A DNA stretch of 64,000 nt from Marinobacter sp. X15-166B (lineage in GTDB: Bacteria > Pseudomonadota > Gammaproteobacteria > Pseudomonadales > Oleiphilaceae), in contig NZ_MEIY01000001.1 of assembly GCF_001752365.1 (NCBI RefSeq), positions 827,012-891,011 of the forward strand. The letters run 5' to 3'. The position numbers were made by a program, and so were the translations under genes. Position 1 is the first letter of the stretch; every line of letters starts with the position of its first letter. Shown here one piece after another: positions 17,112-25,900 of this stretch. A model generated the notes under the pieces. That model saw only the letters and a program-made list of their open reading frames with translations. It ran no database searches and had not been told where the DNA came from.

Positions 17112-17849
17112 TCACCGGCCGGCCAACAAGGCTTCCAGCTCGTCAGCACCGCCCACCCGCTGGCCATCGATAAAGACCTGAGGGGTGGTGCCCTGTCCGG
17201 TGACCGCCTGCAAGGTGCTGTAGGACAGCCCGCCGGCACCCAGTTTGATTTCCTCAAACCGATAACCCCGATCCTGCAACAGCGTTTTGGCCCGGGCACA
17301 ATGGGGGCAGCCCGGTTTGGTGAACAGACTCACCCGCGCCGGCAGGGACACATCCGGCTTGATGTAGTGCAGCATGGTATCGGCGTCCGATACTTCGAAC
17401 GGATCGCCTGGCTGGTCCGGCTCGATGAACATTTTTTCAATGGTGCCATTACTCACCAGCATGGAGTAGCGCCAGCTGCGGTCACCAAACCCCAGCTCCT
17501 GCTTGTTGACCAGCATGCCCATGGCCCGTGAAAATTCACCATTGCCATCGGGAATAAACTCGATGTTGTCTGCGTGCTGATCTTCCGCCCAGGACTGCAT
17601 CACAAAGGGATCGTTCACCGACAGACAGATCACCCGGTCTACGCCCAGCTCTTTGAACACCGGCGCCAGCTCGTTGTAACGGGGCAGGTGGGTGCTCGAA
17701 CAGGTGGGCGTGAACGCCCCCGGCAGCGCAAACAACACCACCGTTTGCTGTGCAAACAGTTCGTCAGTGGTTATCTTGCGCCACTCGTTGTCACGGCGAA
17801 TGGGAAAGGTGACTTGGGGGACTTGCTTACCTTCTGAAGATGCCAGCAT
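17112..17849 (-). CDS. Peroxiredoxin-glutaredoxin hybrid (Prx5 type)
   Basis: A 245-residue fusion: an AhpC/TSA-like Prx5 domain (about 1-160) with peroxidatic Cys50 in PGAFTPTCSS, joined to a glutaredoxin domain with Cys181-Pro-His-Cys184 and the TTPQVFIDG substrate-binding loop. In Haemophilus and Vibrio this hybrid reduces peroxides with glutathione through its own glutaredoxin module. It heads a same-strand cluster with a flavoprotein (55-base gap) and dps. A 27-bp palindrome sits 28 bases before the start codon. Confidence 0.95.
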   Translation of the reverse strand: MLASSEGKQVPQVTFPIRRDNEWRKITTDELFAQQTVVLFALPGAFTPTCSSTHLPRYNELAPVFKELGVDRVICLSVNDPFVMQSWAEDQHADNIEFIPDGNGEFSRAMGMLVNKQELGFGDRSWRYSMLVSNGTIEKMFIEPDQPGDPFEVSDADTMLHYIKPDVSLPARVSLFTKPGCPHCARAKTLLQDRGYRFEEIKLGAGGLSYSTLQAVTGQGTTPQVFIDGQRVGGADELEALLAGR

Positions 17850-17876
17850 GTTTGATTCCTTCGGTTCATGGCTTGC

Positions 17877-17903
17877 GTTTCGATATGCAAACCATATCGA
17901 AAC
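17877..17903. promoter_or_regulatory. 27-bp perfect palindrome before the prx-grx gene
   Basis: GTTTCGATATG and CATATCGAAAC are exact inverted copies separated by five bases, 28 bases upstream of the prx-grx start codon. The position and perfect symmetry indicate an operator for a dimeric regulator. It does not match the OxyR spacing pattern (four ATAG/CTAT elements). The regulator is unknown. Confidence 0.7.
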
Positions 17904-18040
17904 CTCACCTATAGTTAAATTTTACAATAACTATCCTTGCGATTATTTTTCCCTAAAAGTCGCCGGAGACCGTTTTTTCGCGCGACAATTGCGTCGGTGG
18001 GCTTTATCCTTACCGTTTTCAGTATAGAGCCCCGTCGATC

Positions 18041-18691
18041 ATGCAAAGTTATTGGCCAGAGTTTTTAACCGTCGTCGTTGTTCATTTGCTGGCGGTGGCC
18101 AGCCCGGGGCCGGATTTTGCCGTCATGATCCGGCAGGCGCTCTATCAGAGCCGGCGCAATGCCTATCTGACGGCGACCGGCATCAGCGTCGGTTTGCTGG
18201 TACACATTGGTTATTCCCTGCTGGGCATCGGGCTGATCATCCAGCAATCGCTGTTGCTGTTCAGCATTCTCAAAACGGTGGGGGCGCTGTACCTGACCTG
18301 GATTGCGCTGCAATGCTTTCGGGCCAAACCCGGAGGTATCTACGTAGCAGCGCACGAGGGGCCGCAACAAACGCCGCTGGCCGCCTTCCGGCTCGGGTTC
18401 CTGACCAACGCCCTGAACCCGAAAGCCACGCTGTTTTTTGTCTCCCTGTTCTCCGTCATCATCAGTCCGGCCACGCCGATCCTGATACAGGCCGCCTATG
18501 GCCTCTACATGACGCTGGCGACCTGTCTGTGGTTTTTACTGGTGGCCAGTTTCTTCACCTTGCCTCAGATACGGCGTGGATTTAATCGCTTTGGTCACTG
18601 GCTCGACCGGATCATGGGCGGAGTACTGCTGCTTCTCGCGGGGCAGCTGCTGCTGTCCACGGTGGCGGGAGAATCTGACGGCAACCCCTGA
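18041..18691 (+). CDS. LysE/RhtB family amino-acid exporter
   Basis: A 216-residue inner-membrane protein with six hydrophobic segments and the family opening VASPGPDFAVMIRQAL (PGP motif). Members export basic or neutral amino acids or homoserine lactones. The substrate is not deducible. It sits alone, divergent from the peroxiredoxin gene with 191 bp between them. Confidence 0.88.
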   Translation: MQSYWPEFLTVVVVHLLAVASPGPDFAVMIRQALYQSRRNAYLTATGISVGLLVHIGYSLLGIGLIIQQSLLLFSILKTVGALYLTWIALQCFRAKPGGIYVAAHEGPQQTPLAAFRLGFLTNALNPKATLFFVSLFSVIISPATPILIQAAYGLYMTLATCLWFLLVASFFTLPQIRRGFNRFGHWLDRIMGGVLLLLAGQLLLSTVAGESDGNP

Positions 18692-18914
18692 GGTGCCCGC
18701 CGGTTGATGCGCAGTTTTCCGGATTTGGACCTGCAACCGGCGAAGAGTCGCACCCTGGCGCTGTTCCAGAAGGGTGCATGGGTCGATCCAGGGTACGCTA
18801 CCGGCAGCAGCGACGGTGAACTCCGTCGCCCGGCAAGCCGGTTCTGCAGCTGATAGCCCCCCAGGGAAGGGGGTCGACGGCAGGCCCCATGTCAGGAGCG
18901 TCCCGCGGGGCCCG
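18692..18914. other. Structured intergenic segment between lysE-like and aroG genes
   Basis: No gene is visible, but the stretch is rich in potential stems: GCACCCT/AGGGTGC near 18750-18779, GCGACGG/CCGTCGC around GGTGAACTCC, CCCCC/GGGGG around CAGGGAA, and others. On the plus strand the order GGTGAA-TCC, GGGAAG, GTCAGGAG loosely follows conserved blocks of the cobalamin riboswitch, but the CCGCAACTG-type block is missing and no plus-strand gene lies downstream. It may instead be a double terminator for the convergent genes. Confidence 0.3.
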
Positions 18915-19988
18915 TCACAGGCTGCGCAGCAACGCCTCGGTCTGCGCCCAGCCAATGCAAGGGTCGGTGATGGAGCAGCCATAGAGCAAATCATCATGAT
19001 CATCCTGACGCCCCGGTTCCAGGAAACTTTCCAGCATGAGCGCGCGAATGCTGGTGTTGCCCGCGTATTTCTGCGCCATGACTTCGCGGGCTATGTCGAC
19101 CTGACGCTCGGCCTGTTTGCGCGCATTGTCGTGGCTGCAGTCGACCATGATCGCGGTCGACACGCCACGGGCGCTCAGCGCGGCTACGGCCTGGTCAATA
19201 CTGGCGGCGTCGTAGTTGGTGAGTCCGCGCCCACCCCGCAGCACCAGATGGGTGTTGGCGTTGCCGGTGGTGGTGATCATCGCGGGACGGCCGTCGGCGC
19301 TGTGGCCCAGCCGGTGATGGCCATGGGCGGCAGATTTCATCGCATTGATGGCCACCTCAATGCCGCCATCGGTGCCGTTCTTGAACCCCGTCGGCATGGC
19401 CAGACCACTGACCATTTCCCGGTGAATCTGGGATTCCGTGGTTCGGGCGCCCACCGCGGTCCAGCTCACCAGATCCTGCAGGTAATCCATGGCCATCGGG
19501 CTCAACGCTTCGGTCGCCAGCGGCAACCCCAGACTGGCCAGATTCAGCAGCAGGCGCCGGGAGCGCACCAGCCCCTGATGCACATCGCCCTGGCCGCTGC
19601 GTTCCGGATCGTACAGCAACCCTTTCCAGCCAACGGTGGTACGGGGTTTTTCCAGATAGGCACGCATCACCAGCAAAAACCGGTCACTGACCTCTTCCGC
19701 CAGCGCCGCCAGCTTTTTCCCATACTCCAGCGCGGCGACCTCATCGTGTACCGAACACGGGCCGATCACAATCAGCGTACGCGGGTCCTGCCCGTCCAGG
19801 ATGTTGCGTACGGCCTGGCGCTGCTGCTGAATTTGCAATTGCAGAGCGGCCGGCAACGGCAGTTGCTGGCGCAACTCGGCCGGGGTCGGCAGCATCACCA
19901 TCCCGGCGTCCTGTCCCGTGTGTGCAGCACTGTTTGCGCCCTCCAGCGTGTCAACATTCAATGGCATGTTCATGGTCAGTGGTTCCAT
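18915..19988 (-). CDS. 3-deoxy-7-phosphoheptulonate synthase, class I (DAHP synthase)
   Basis: Catalyses the first committed step of aromatic amino-acid synthesis (phosphoenolpyruvate plus erythrose 4-phosphate). The 357-residue length and motifs GPCSVHD, MRAYLEKPRTTVGWKGL and MVDCSHDNA are those of the E. coli AroF/AroG/AroH type. Which aromatic amino acid inhibits it cannot be told from sequence by eye. The ATG at 19988 abuts AGGGAA; internal ATGs at 19973 or 19967 may be used. The 5' leader contains an aromatic-rich peptide and terminator, so attenuation is expected. Confidence 0.94.
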   Translation of the reverse strand: MEPLTMNMPLNVDTLEGANSAAHTGQDAGMVMLPTPAELRQQLPLPAALQLQIQQQRQAVRNILDGQDPRTLIVIGPCSVHDEVAALEYGKKLAALAEEVSDRFLLVMRAYLEKPRTTVGWKGLLYDPERSGQGDVHQGLVRSRRLLLNLASLGLPLATEALSPMAMDYLQDLVSWTAVGARTTESQIHREMVSGLAMPTGFKNGTDGGIEVAINAMKSAAHGHHRLGHSADGRPAMITTTGNANTHLVLRGGRGLTNYDAASIDQAVAALSARGVSTAIMVDCSHDNARKQAERQVDIAREVMAQKYAGNTSIRALMLESFLEPGRQDDHDDLLYGCSITDPCIGWAQTEALLRSL

Positions 19989-20005
19989 TTCCCTGTGTCA
20001 GAATC

Positions 20006-20039
20006 AAAAAAGCCCCGGCTGGGCTACCAGTCGGGGCTT
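20006..20039 (-). terminator. Attenuator terminator of the DAHP synthase gene
   Basis: In the minus direction AAGCCCCG...CGGGGCTT (20032-20039 with 20010-20017) encloses a second stem CTGG/CCAG and is followed by six U, ending 17 bases before the aroG-type start codon. A strong intrinsic terminator placed upstream of a gene and downstream of an aromatic-rich leader peptide is the layout of a transcription attenuator. Confidence 0.85.
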
Positions 20040-20051
20040 CTTGATTCCGAT

Positions 20052-20079
20052 GGCAGCCTGGATGTTGCTCCGGGCTGCC
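20052..20079 (-). promoter_or_regulatory. Upstream hairpin in the DAHP synthase leader
   Basis: GGCAGCC and GGCTGCC (20073-20079 with 20052-20058) form a perfect 7-bp stem between the leader-peptide stop and the terminator. It may be the pause or antiterminator element of the attenuator; exact alternative pairings would need folding. Confidence 0.5.
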
Positions 20080-20105
20080 TTCCTCGTTGTTCGGTCGATA
20101 AAAGC

Positions 20106-20240
20106 TTATGGGCGGCCCGGGCTCTGGCTAAAGTAAAAGCCATAACCAAACCACCAAAAAAACACACCAGCGCCTGCAGCGATCGGGTTTGCGATTGCTG
20201 TTGTAACATTCAATTGACAGGGCGTGTGTGCAGTCTTCAT
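20106..20240 (-). CDS. Aromatic leader peptide of the DAHP synthase gene
   Basis: A 44-codon frame upstream of the DAHP synthase gene, reading MKTAHTPCQL at its start and containing the dense aromatic run FFWWFGYGFYF at about residues 27-37 before a TAA stop. Four to five Phe, two Trp and two Tyr codons in eleven positions is typical of attenuation leader peptides responding to charged aromatic tRNAs. The start is uncertain: ATG at 20240 follows GGTGAG closely, while an in-frame TTG at 20213 would give 35 residues. The stop is 66 bases from the terminator. Confidence 0.75.
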   Translation of the reverse strand: MKTAHTPCQLNVTTAIANPIAAGAGVFFWWFGYGFYFSQSPGRP

Positions 20241-20310
20241 GCTCACCAATATATCCCCCACGCTTCGTGGTTTGCAAGCGGTTCGCGGTTTATTTTATTC
20301 GGAGGGTCTG

Positions 20311-21084
20311 ATGGCCAAGCGCTATGTCTGGCTTTTATTGCTGATCAGCATGGGTATTGGCGGACCGCTGGCCGCCGCCCCCGAAGCGCGCACCTATCAG
20401 CTCAACAAGCGTGCGGCCGGCGACCTGGCGGCCCAGCTTCGTCAGCTGTACCCCTCGACCGAGGCGTCCATCACCGCCCATCGGCAACAACTGGTGGTGC
20501 GTGCTGAACCGTCGGTGTTGGACGAAATGGGACGGCTGATCGAAACCATGGATGTAGCGCCCCTGCAGTTGCGCATCACGGTACGCACCAGCCATCAGGT
20601 GCAGGGCGCACGCCAGCAGGCAGGGGTTACCCTGAGAAACACCCAGCCAGGGGTACAGGTCCACCAAAAAACCATCGCCACCCAGCGCAATCATCAACAA
20701 CAGCTGATCATGCAGGACGGCCAGCTGGCCCATATCAGCGCCGGACGGATACGCAGGCTGCCGGTGGTGGTTCAGGGGGGATTACACCCCGCAGCCTTGT
20801 ATCATCTCGTGGACGTGCGCCGTGGCTTTGTGGTGCAACCCATGGTGATATCGCCGCGACAAGTCGAACTCAACATCCTGGCGTTCGACAACATTCCCGA
20901 ACTCGACGCCCCGGGGCTGGAATCCGAAGCGCTGATGACCACCCGCCGGGTCAGCCCCGGAGAATGGGTGCCCATGGGCAGTGTGCAGACGGCGGACCAC
21001 GCAAGCAGCTCGGGCCTGGTGTACCGCACCGGCGGCAACCACCGGGAAAACCGGTCGTTGCAGGTTCGGGTCGACCTGCTGTAA
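20311..21084 (+). CDS. Secretin N-domain-like exported protein
   Basis: A 257-residue protein with a signal peptide (about 1-22, ending GGPLAAA). Residues about 25-85 (RTYQLNKRAAGDLAAQLRQLYP ... LIETMDVAP) look like the short N1/NolW-type domain of secretins, ending in a characteristic 'hxxhD' segment before the predicted linker. The rest, with QLIMQDGQLAHI, resembles part of the secretin family but the full outer-membrane pore domain is absent. No type II, III or IV secretion genes are adjacent. GGAGGG precedes the ATG; a longer start at 20224 would overlap the aromatic leader on the other strand. Confidence 0.65.
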   Translation: MAKRYVWLLLLISMGIGGPLAAAPEARTYQLNKRAAGDLAAQLRQLYPSTEASITAHRQQLVVRAEPSVLDEMGRLIETMDVAPLQLRITVRTSHQVQGARQQAGVTLRNTQPGVQVHQKTIATQRNHQQQLIMQDGQLAHISAGRIRRLPVVVQGGLHPAALYHLVDVRRGFVVQPMVISPRQVELNILAFDNIPELDAPGLESEALMTTRRVSPGEWVPMGSVQTADHASSSGLVYRTGGNHRENRSLQVRVDLL

Positions 21085-21091
21085 ACGTGCC

Positions 21092-21577
21092 TCAGCCGGT
21101 GCGGCCCAACAGTACGTCCCGGGCTTCATTCACACGGGCCGCCAGATAGGTATTACCGCCCCGGTCGGGGTGGAGCTTCTGGATCAGACGGCGATGGGCG
21201 GCGACCACTTCGGCGTCCGAACAGCCGGCGTCAACCCCCAGTATTTCACAGGCTTCCGGCACGGGCATGCCCGCTGCGGTTTGCGCCGGGGACTGCTCCC
21301 GGTGCGCCCCCGCGTTGCCCTGCCCCAGCAACCGACTCAGGGTGGGCCAGTGGCGCAACAGCGCCGGAAGTTTGCGCAGCAGCGGCAGCAATGCTGCCAC
21401 CCCGGCGGTCAACACGTGCACGCGGCCGGTCAGCACCATGATCAGCAGTGCGCCCCCCGCAATCGCAAGCCCCGTTTGCCACACGGTGCGTTTGCGCTGC
21501 TCGGCGGTCAGCGAGCCCCAGCGCTTGAGAACAACAAACACCAGAATCGTCAGCCCGATACCTAAAATCCAATGCAT
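21092..21577 (-). CDS. Membrane-anchored DnaJ-domain protein
   Basis: A 161-residue protein with two or three hydrophobic N-terminal segments (about 2-18, 33-52 and possibly 57-70) and a C-terminal J domain (about 108-158) retaining the HPD motif in LHPDRGGN. The topology resembles TIM14/Pam18-like J proteins, which recruit DnaK to a membrane. The partner is unknown. It converges on the secretin-N-domain gene with 7 bases between stops. Confidence 0.85.
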   Translation of the reverse strand: MHWILGIGLTILVFVVLKRWGSLTAEQRKRTVWQTGLAIAGGALLIMVLTGRVHVLTAGVAALLPLLRKLPALLRHWPTLSRLLGQGNAGAHREQSPAQTAAGMPVPEACEILGVDAGCSDAEVVAAHRRLIQKLHPDRGGNTYLAARVNEARDVLLGRTG

Positions 21578-21745
21578 GAACCTGCCTTTTCGTAATGAGA
21601 GTTTCTTTCACCTGTACACGCCGCTGCTATATTGACATAACCGGCGGGCAAAAACGGCAACCGTTCAGCCGCAGCGGCCACTTTTCATCGGGATACCCGC
21701 GCCCGTCCTCGCGATTTGGCAGCGCTACCAGTGGCGCTCCCGGTT

Positions 21746-21771
21746 GTCGGCGTGTAGCATGCCACGCCGAC
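21746..21771. promoter_or_regulatory. Inverted repeat upstream of the RND efflux operon
   Basis: GTCGGCGTG and CACGCCGAC are exact inverted copies eight bases apart, 60 bases before the membrane-fusion gene start. It could be an operator for a local repressor or simply an mRNA hairpin; no regulator gene lies next to the pump genes. Confidence 0.4.
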
Positions 21772-21830
21772 GGGCAACACCCGGTGTGATGCCCCACGCT
21801 TCATTCAACCCGGCTCCAGGACCCCCGACT

Positions 21831-22943
21831 ATGCGAACAGCCTCCCGTTTTTTACTGGTTTTTGTGTTTCTTGGCGTGGTGTTCGGGGGCATTTTCGGCT
21901 ACAAATTTTATCAGTTTGGCCAGCTGAAAGCCCAATTCGCGCAACCGCAGCCCCCGGTCGTCGTGTCCGCCACCCGGGCGACCGCCGAACGCTGGCAACC
22001 GGCCAAAAAAGCCGTGGGCAGCGTGAAAGCCTTCAACGGCATTGAGGTGGCCAACGAAGTGCCCGGGGTGGTCGAATCGGTGCACTTCGAATCCGGCGAT
22101 GTCGTGCGCCAGGGCGACGTGTTGTTGCGTCTGGACGCCGCTATTGACGAGGCCTCGCTGAGCACCCGCAAAGCAGAAGCCGTGCTCGCGCAGCAGGAAT
22201 ACCAGCGCATTGCCAACCTGCTGCCCAAACGGGCGGTGTCGCAATCCCAGTTCGATGAAGCCAAGGCCAATTTCGACGCCGCCCAGGCGCGGGTGAACGA
22301 ATCCGAAGCCCAGCTGAGCAAAAAAATCATCCGCGCCCCCTTCGACGGCACCCTGGGGCTGCGCATGGTGGACCGGGGCCAGTACCTGCCGACTGGCACC
22401 GCCATTGTCGAAATCAACATGCTCGACCCCATTTATGTCGATTACACCCTGTCGGAGAAGGATCTGGGGCTGGTGCGCACCGGTTATGACGTGGTGGTGA
22501 CCGTCGCTGCGCTGCCCGGACAGCCCTTTACCGGCAAGGTGAGTGCCATCAACACGTCGGTCAACCCCGAAACCCGTACCGTGCGCGTCCGGGCAACCCT
22601 GGCCAACCCGGACAAGGCCCTGAAACCCGGTATGTTTGCCACCGTGCTGACCCGCCAGCCAGAGCAGCGCGAGGTGGTGACCCTGCCGCAGACGGCCATT
22701 TCCTACAACACTTACGGCGACTACGTGTTCAGGATTGAAGAAGACGACCAGGGCGAGCTGGTGGTAAACCGCGCGGCGGTGACGACCGGGGAAGTCCGCG
22801 ACGGCCGGGTCGCAGTGACCGAGGGCCTGCAGGTCGACGATCAGGTGGTCGCCAAGGGACTGTTGCGGCTGCGGGCCGGCCAGCGGGTCAGCATTCAGGC
22901 CCCGCCCGCGGCGGTGTCGGCTGTTGAAGAGGCGGTCCAGTGA
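21831..22943 (+). CDS. RND efflux periplasmic adaptor (membrane-fusion) subunit
   Basis: A 370-residue adaptor. It has one N-terminal membrane helix, then barrel-sandwich (VPGVVESVHFESGDVVRQGDVL), alpha-hairpin and beta-barrel parts (APFDGTLGLRMVDRGQYLP), matching the HlyD/AcrA-like family. It links the inner-membrane pump to a TolC-type channel. The ATG at 21831 is preferred because AGGA precedes it and the membrane anchor follows directly. Its stop overlaps the pump gene. Confidence 0.93.
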   Translation: MRTASRFLLVFVFLGVVFGGIFGYKFYQFGQLKAQFAQPQPPVVVSATRATAERWQPAKKAVGSVKAFNGIEVANEVPGVVESVHFESGDVVRQGDVLLRLDAAIDEASLSTRKAEAVLAQQEYQRIANLLPKRAVSQSQFDEAKANFDAAQARVNESEAQLSKKIIRAPFDGTLGLRMVDRGQYLPTGTAIVEINMLDPIYVDYTLSEKDLGLVRTGYDVVVTVAALPGQPFTGKVSAINTSVNPETRTVRVRATLANPDKALKPGMFATVLTRQPEQREVVTLPQTAISYNTYGDYVFRIEEDDQGELVVNRAAVTTGEVRDGRVAVTEGLQVDDQVVAKGLLRLRAGQRVSIQAPPAAVSAVEEAVQ

Positions 22944-25900
22944 TGCGTTTCACCGACATTTTCATCCATCGCCCCGTGCTGGCCACCGTGGTCAGCCTGT
23001 TGATCCTGTTGCTCGGTGCCCGCGCCGCCATGGATATGGAAATCCGCCAATACCCGTTGGTGGAGAGCACCACCGTCACCGTGACCACCGCCTACCCCGG
23101 CGCCAGTTCGGAGCTGGTCAAGGGATTCATCACCACCCCCATTCAACAGGCCATCGCCGAAGCCAAAGGCATCGATTACCTGATTTCCACCAGCGCCCAG
23201 GGGATGTCCACCATTCAGGCCAAGATGGAGCTAAATTACGACGCCAATGCGGCGCTCTCGGAGATCCAGGCCAAAGTCGCCAGCCAGCGCAACGTCCTGC
23301 CTGCCAGTGCCCGGGACCCCGTGATCACCTCCACCACCGGTGATTCTACGGCGCTCATGTATATCGCCTTTTACAGCGCGGATCTGCAGGTGCCGCAGAT
23401 TACCGATTACCTGACCCGGGTGGTGCAGCCCAAGCTGCAGGCCCTGGCCGGGGTGGGCAAAGCCGCCCTGCTTGGCCGCAAGTTTGCGTTGCGGGTGTGG
23501 CTCGATCCGGACCGTCTGGCGGCGGTGGATATGACTGCCCAGGAAGTGGTCAATGTATTGCTGCGCAACAACTATCAGGCCGCCGTGGGCAACACCGAGG
23601 GCAGGTACACCAAAATCAGCATGACCAGCGATACCGACGTGGGCGATCCGGACCAGTTCAAGCGTCTGGTGGTCAAAGAGCAAAACGGCGCACTGATTCG
23701 CCTGCAGGACATTGCCCGGGTCGAGCTGGGTGCTGAATCCTATGACCAGCTGGCGCTGTATAAGGGGCAACCGGCCACGTATGTGGCCATAGAACTGTCA
23801 CCGGGAGCCAACCCGCTGACCGTGGCCCGGTTGGTGAAGGACGAACTGCCAGACATCGAGCGCCAGCTGCCTCAGGGGCTGAATGTGCGGCTGGCTTACG
23901 ATGCCTCGGATTTCATTGACGATTCCATCAGCGAGGTCATCAAAACCCTGCTCGAAGCGCTGGCCATTGTGCTGGTGGTGGTGTTTCTGACCCTGGGCTC
24001 CCTGCGCGCCGCGATTGTCCCCTCCGTGGCGGTGCCGCTGTCCCTCATCGGGGGAGCGTTCTTCATGCTGCTGATGGGGTTTTCGCTGAATTTGCTGACC
24101 CTGCTGTCCATGGTGCTCGCCATCGGCCTGGTGGTGGACGATGCCATCATCATGGTGGAAAACGTCCACCGCCATATCGAGGCGGGTGAATCCCGCTTCG
24201 AGGCGGCCATCAACGGGGCGCGCGAAGTGGCCGTCCCCATCATCGCCATGACCACCACCCTGGTGGCGGTGTACGCCCCCATCGGGTTCATGGGTGGGCT
24301 GGTGGGCGCGCTGTTTACCGAGTTCGCCTTCACCCTGGCGGGAACCGTCATCATCTCCGGCATCGTCGCCCTGACCCTGTCCCCCATGCTGTCGGCCAAG
24401 GTGCTCAAACCCCATGGCAACCCGGGTAAATTCGAAGGCTGGGTCGAGCTCACGTTCACCCGCCTCGCCCGCGGCTACCAATACCTGTTGTCCAGCACCA
24501 TGCAAACCATCTCCGTGGTGGTGTTTTTCGCCACCGTGGTGCTGCTGTCGATCTATTTTATGGTGATGATGAGCCAATCCGAACTGGCGCCCACCGAAGA
24601 TCAGGGCATTCTGTTCTATCAGGGGCTGGGCCCACAAACCGCCACGCTGGACTACCTGCAGGAACATGGCGACGAGGTGCAGGCGCGCATGGCCACCGTG
24701 GACGGCTACCATGAAGACTTCATGATCATCGGCATCACCAGCCCCAATGCGGTGTTTGGTGGTTTCAAGATGGCGCCCTGGAGCGAGCGGGAGATCACCC
24801 TGTTTGACGTGCAGCCGATGCTGCAACGCGAACTGAGTCAGGTCACCGGGCTGCAGACAGCGGTGTTCCCTCCCCCGGCCCTGCCGGCCTCCGGCGGCGG
24901 CCTGCCGTTCCAGTTTGTGATCACCACCGGTGCCGATTACGACCAGCTGGATCAGGTCGCCAACGACATGATCGGCCGGGCCATGGCCAGCGGCAACTTC
25001 CTGTTCCTGCAGAAATCGATCAACTTTGACCGGCCGGTTACCCGCATCAGAGTGGATCGCGACCGGGTGGCCGATCTGGGCTTGTCGATGCAAGACATCG
25101 GGCAGACCATGGCGAGCATGCTGGGCGGCGGTTACATCAACTGGTTCAGCATGGAAGGCCGCTCCTATCAGGTGGTGCCGCAGGTCGAGCGGGACTTCCG
25201 CCTGACCGCCGCGGCTCTGGACGATTACCGCATCCGCACCGACACCGGTGCCCTGGTGCCCCTGAGCAGCGTCATCAGCTTCGAGCACCTGGTGGAGCCG
25301 TCTCAACGCACCCAGTTCAACCAGCAAAACTCCGTCACCCTGCAGGGTGTGGTGATGCCCGGCGTCGCCGCCGGTGATGCAATGGCGTACATGGAGCGCA
25401 CCGCCGCCGAGGCCCTGCCACCCGGGTTCAGTTACGACTACACCGGCGCATCCCGCCAGCTGGCCTCCCAGGGCAATGTGTTGCTGGCAACCTTCTTCCT
25501 GTCCCTGCTGGTGATTTATCTGGTGCTGGCGGCGCAATTCGAAAGCTGGCGGGATCCGCTGATCATTCTGGTGTCCGTGCCCATGTCGGTTGCCGGTGCC
25601 ATGGTGTTCATCGTGCTTGGTTTCGCCACCATGAACATCTACACCCAGGTGGGTCTGATCACCCTGATCGGGGTGGTGTCCAAAAACGGCATACTGATTG
25701 TCGAGTTCGCCAATCAACTGCAGCGAACCCGCGGGTTGAGCAAGCGCGACGCGGTCATCGAAGCGTCGGCGATCCGGTTGCGTCCTATCGTCATGACCTC
25801 CCTGGCGCTGATTTTCGCCATGGTGCCGTTGCTGATCGCCACAGGCCCCGGTGCCGAAAGCCGCTTTGCCATCGGGCTCACCATTACCGCCGGACTGGGC

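Noticed and set aside
17900..17950. Possible OxyR site (ATAG/CTAT elements) before prx-grx
   Set aside because: Only one ATAG and one CTAT are good and their spacing does not follow the four-element OxyR pattern.
20024..20209. 61-codon alternative minus-strand leader frame containing CFFGG
   Set aside because: It runs through the attenuator hairpin region and lacks the dense aromatic run seen in the other frame; the 20106-20240 frame fits attenuation better.
18774..20507. 577-codon plus-strand frame opposite the DAHP synthase gene
   Set aside because: Antisense shadow of a conserved enzyme; no ribosome site or domain.
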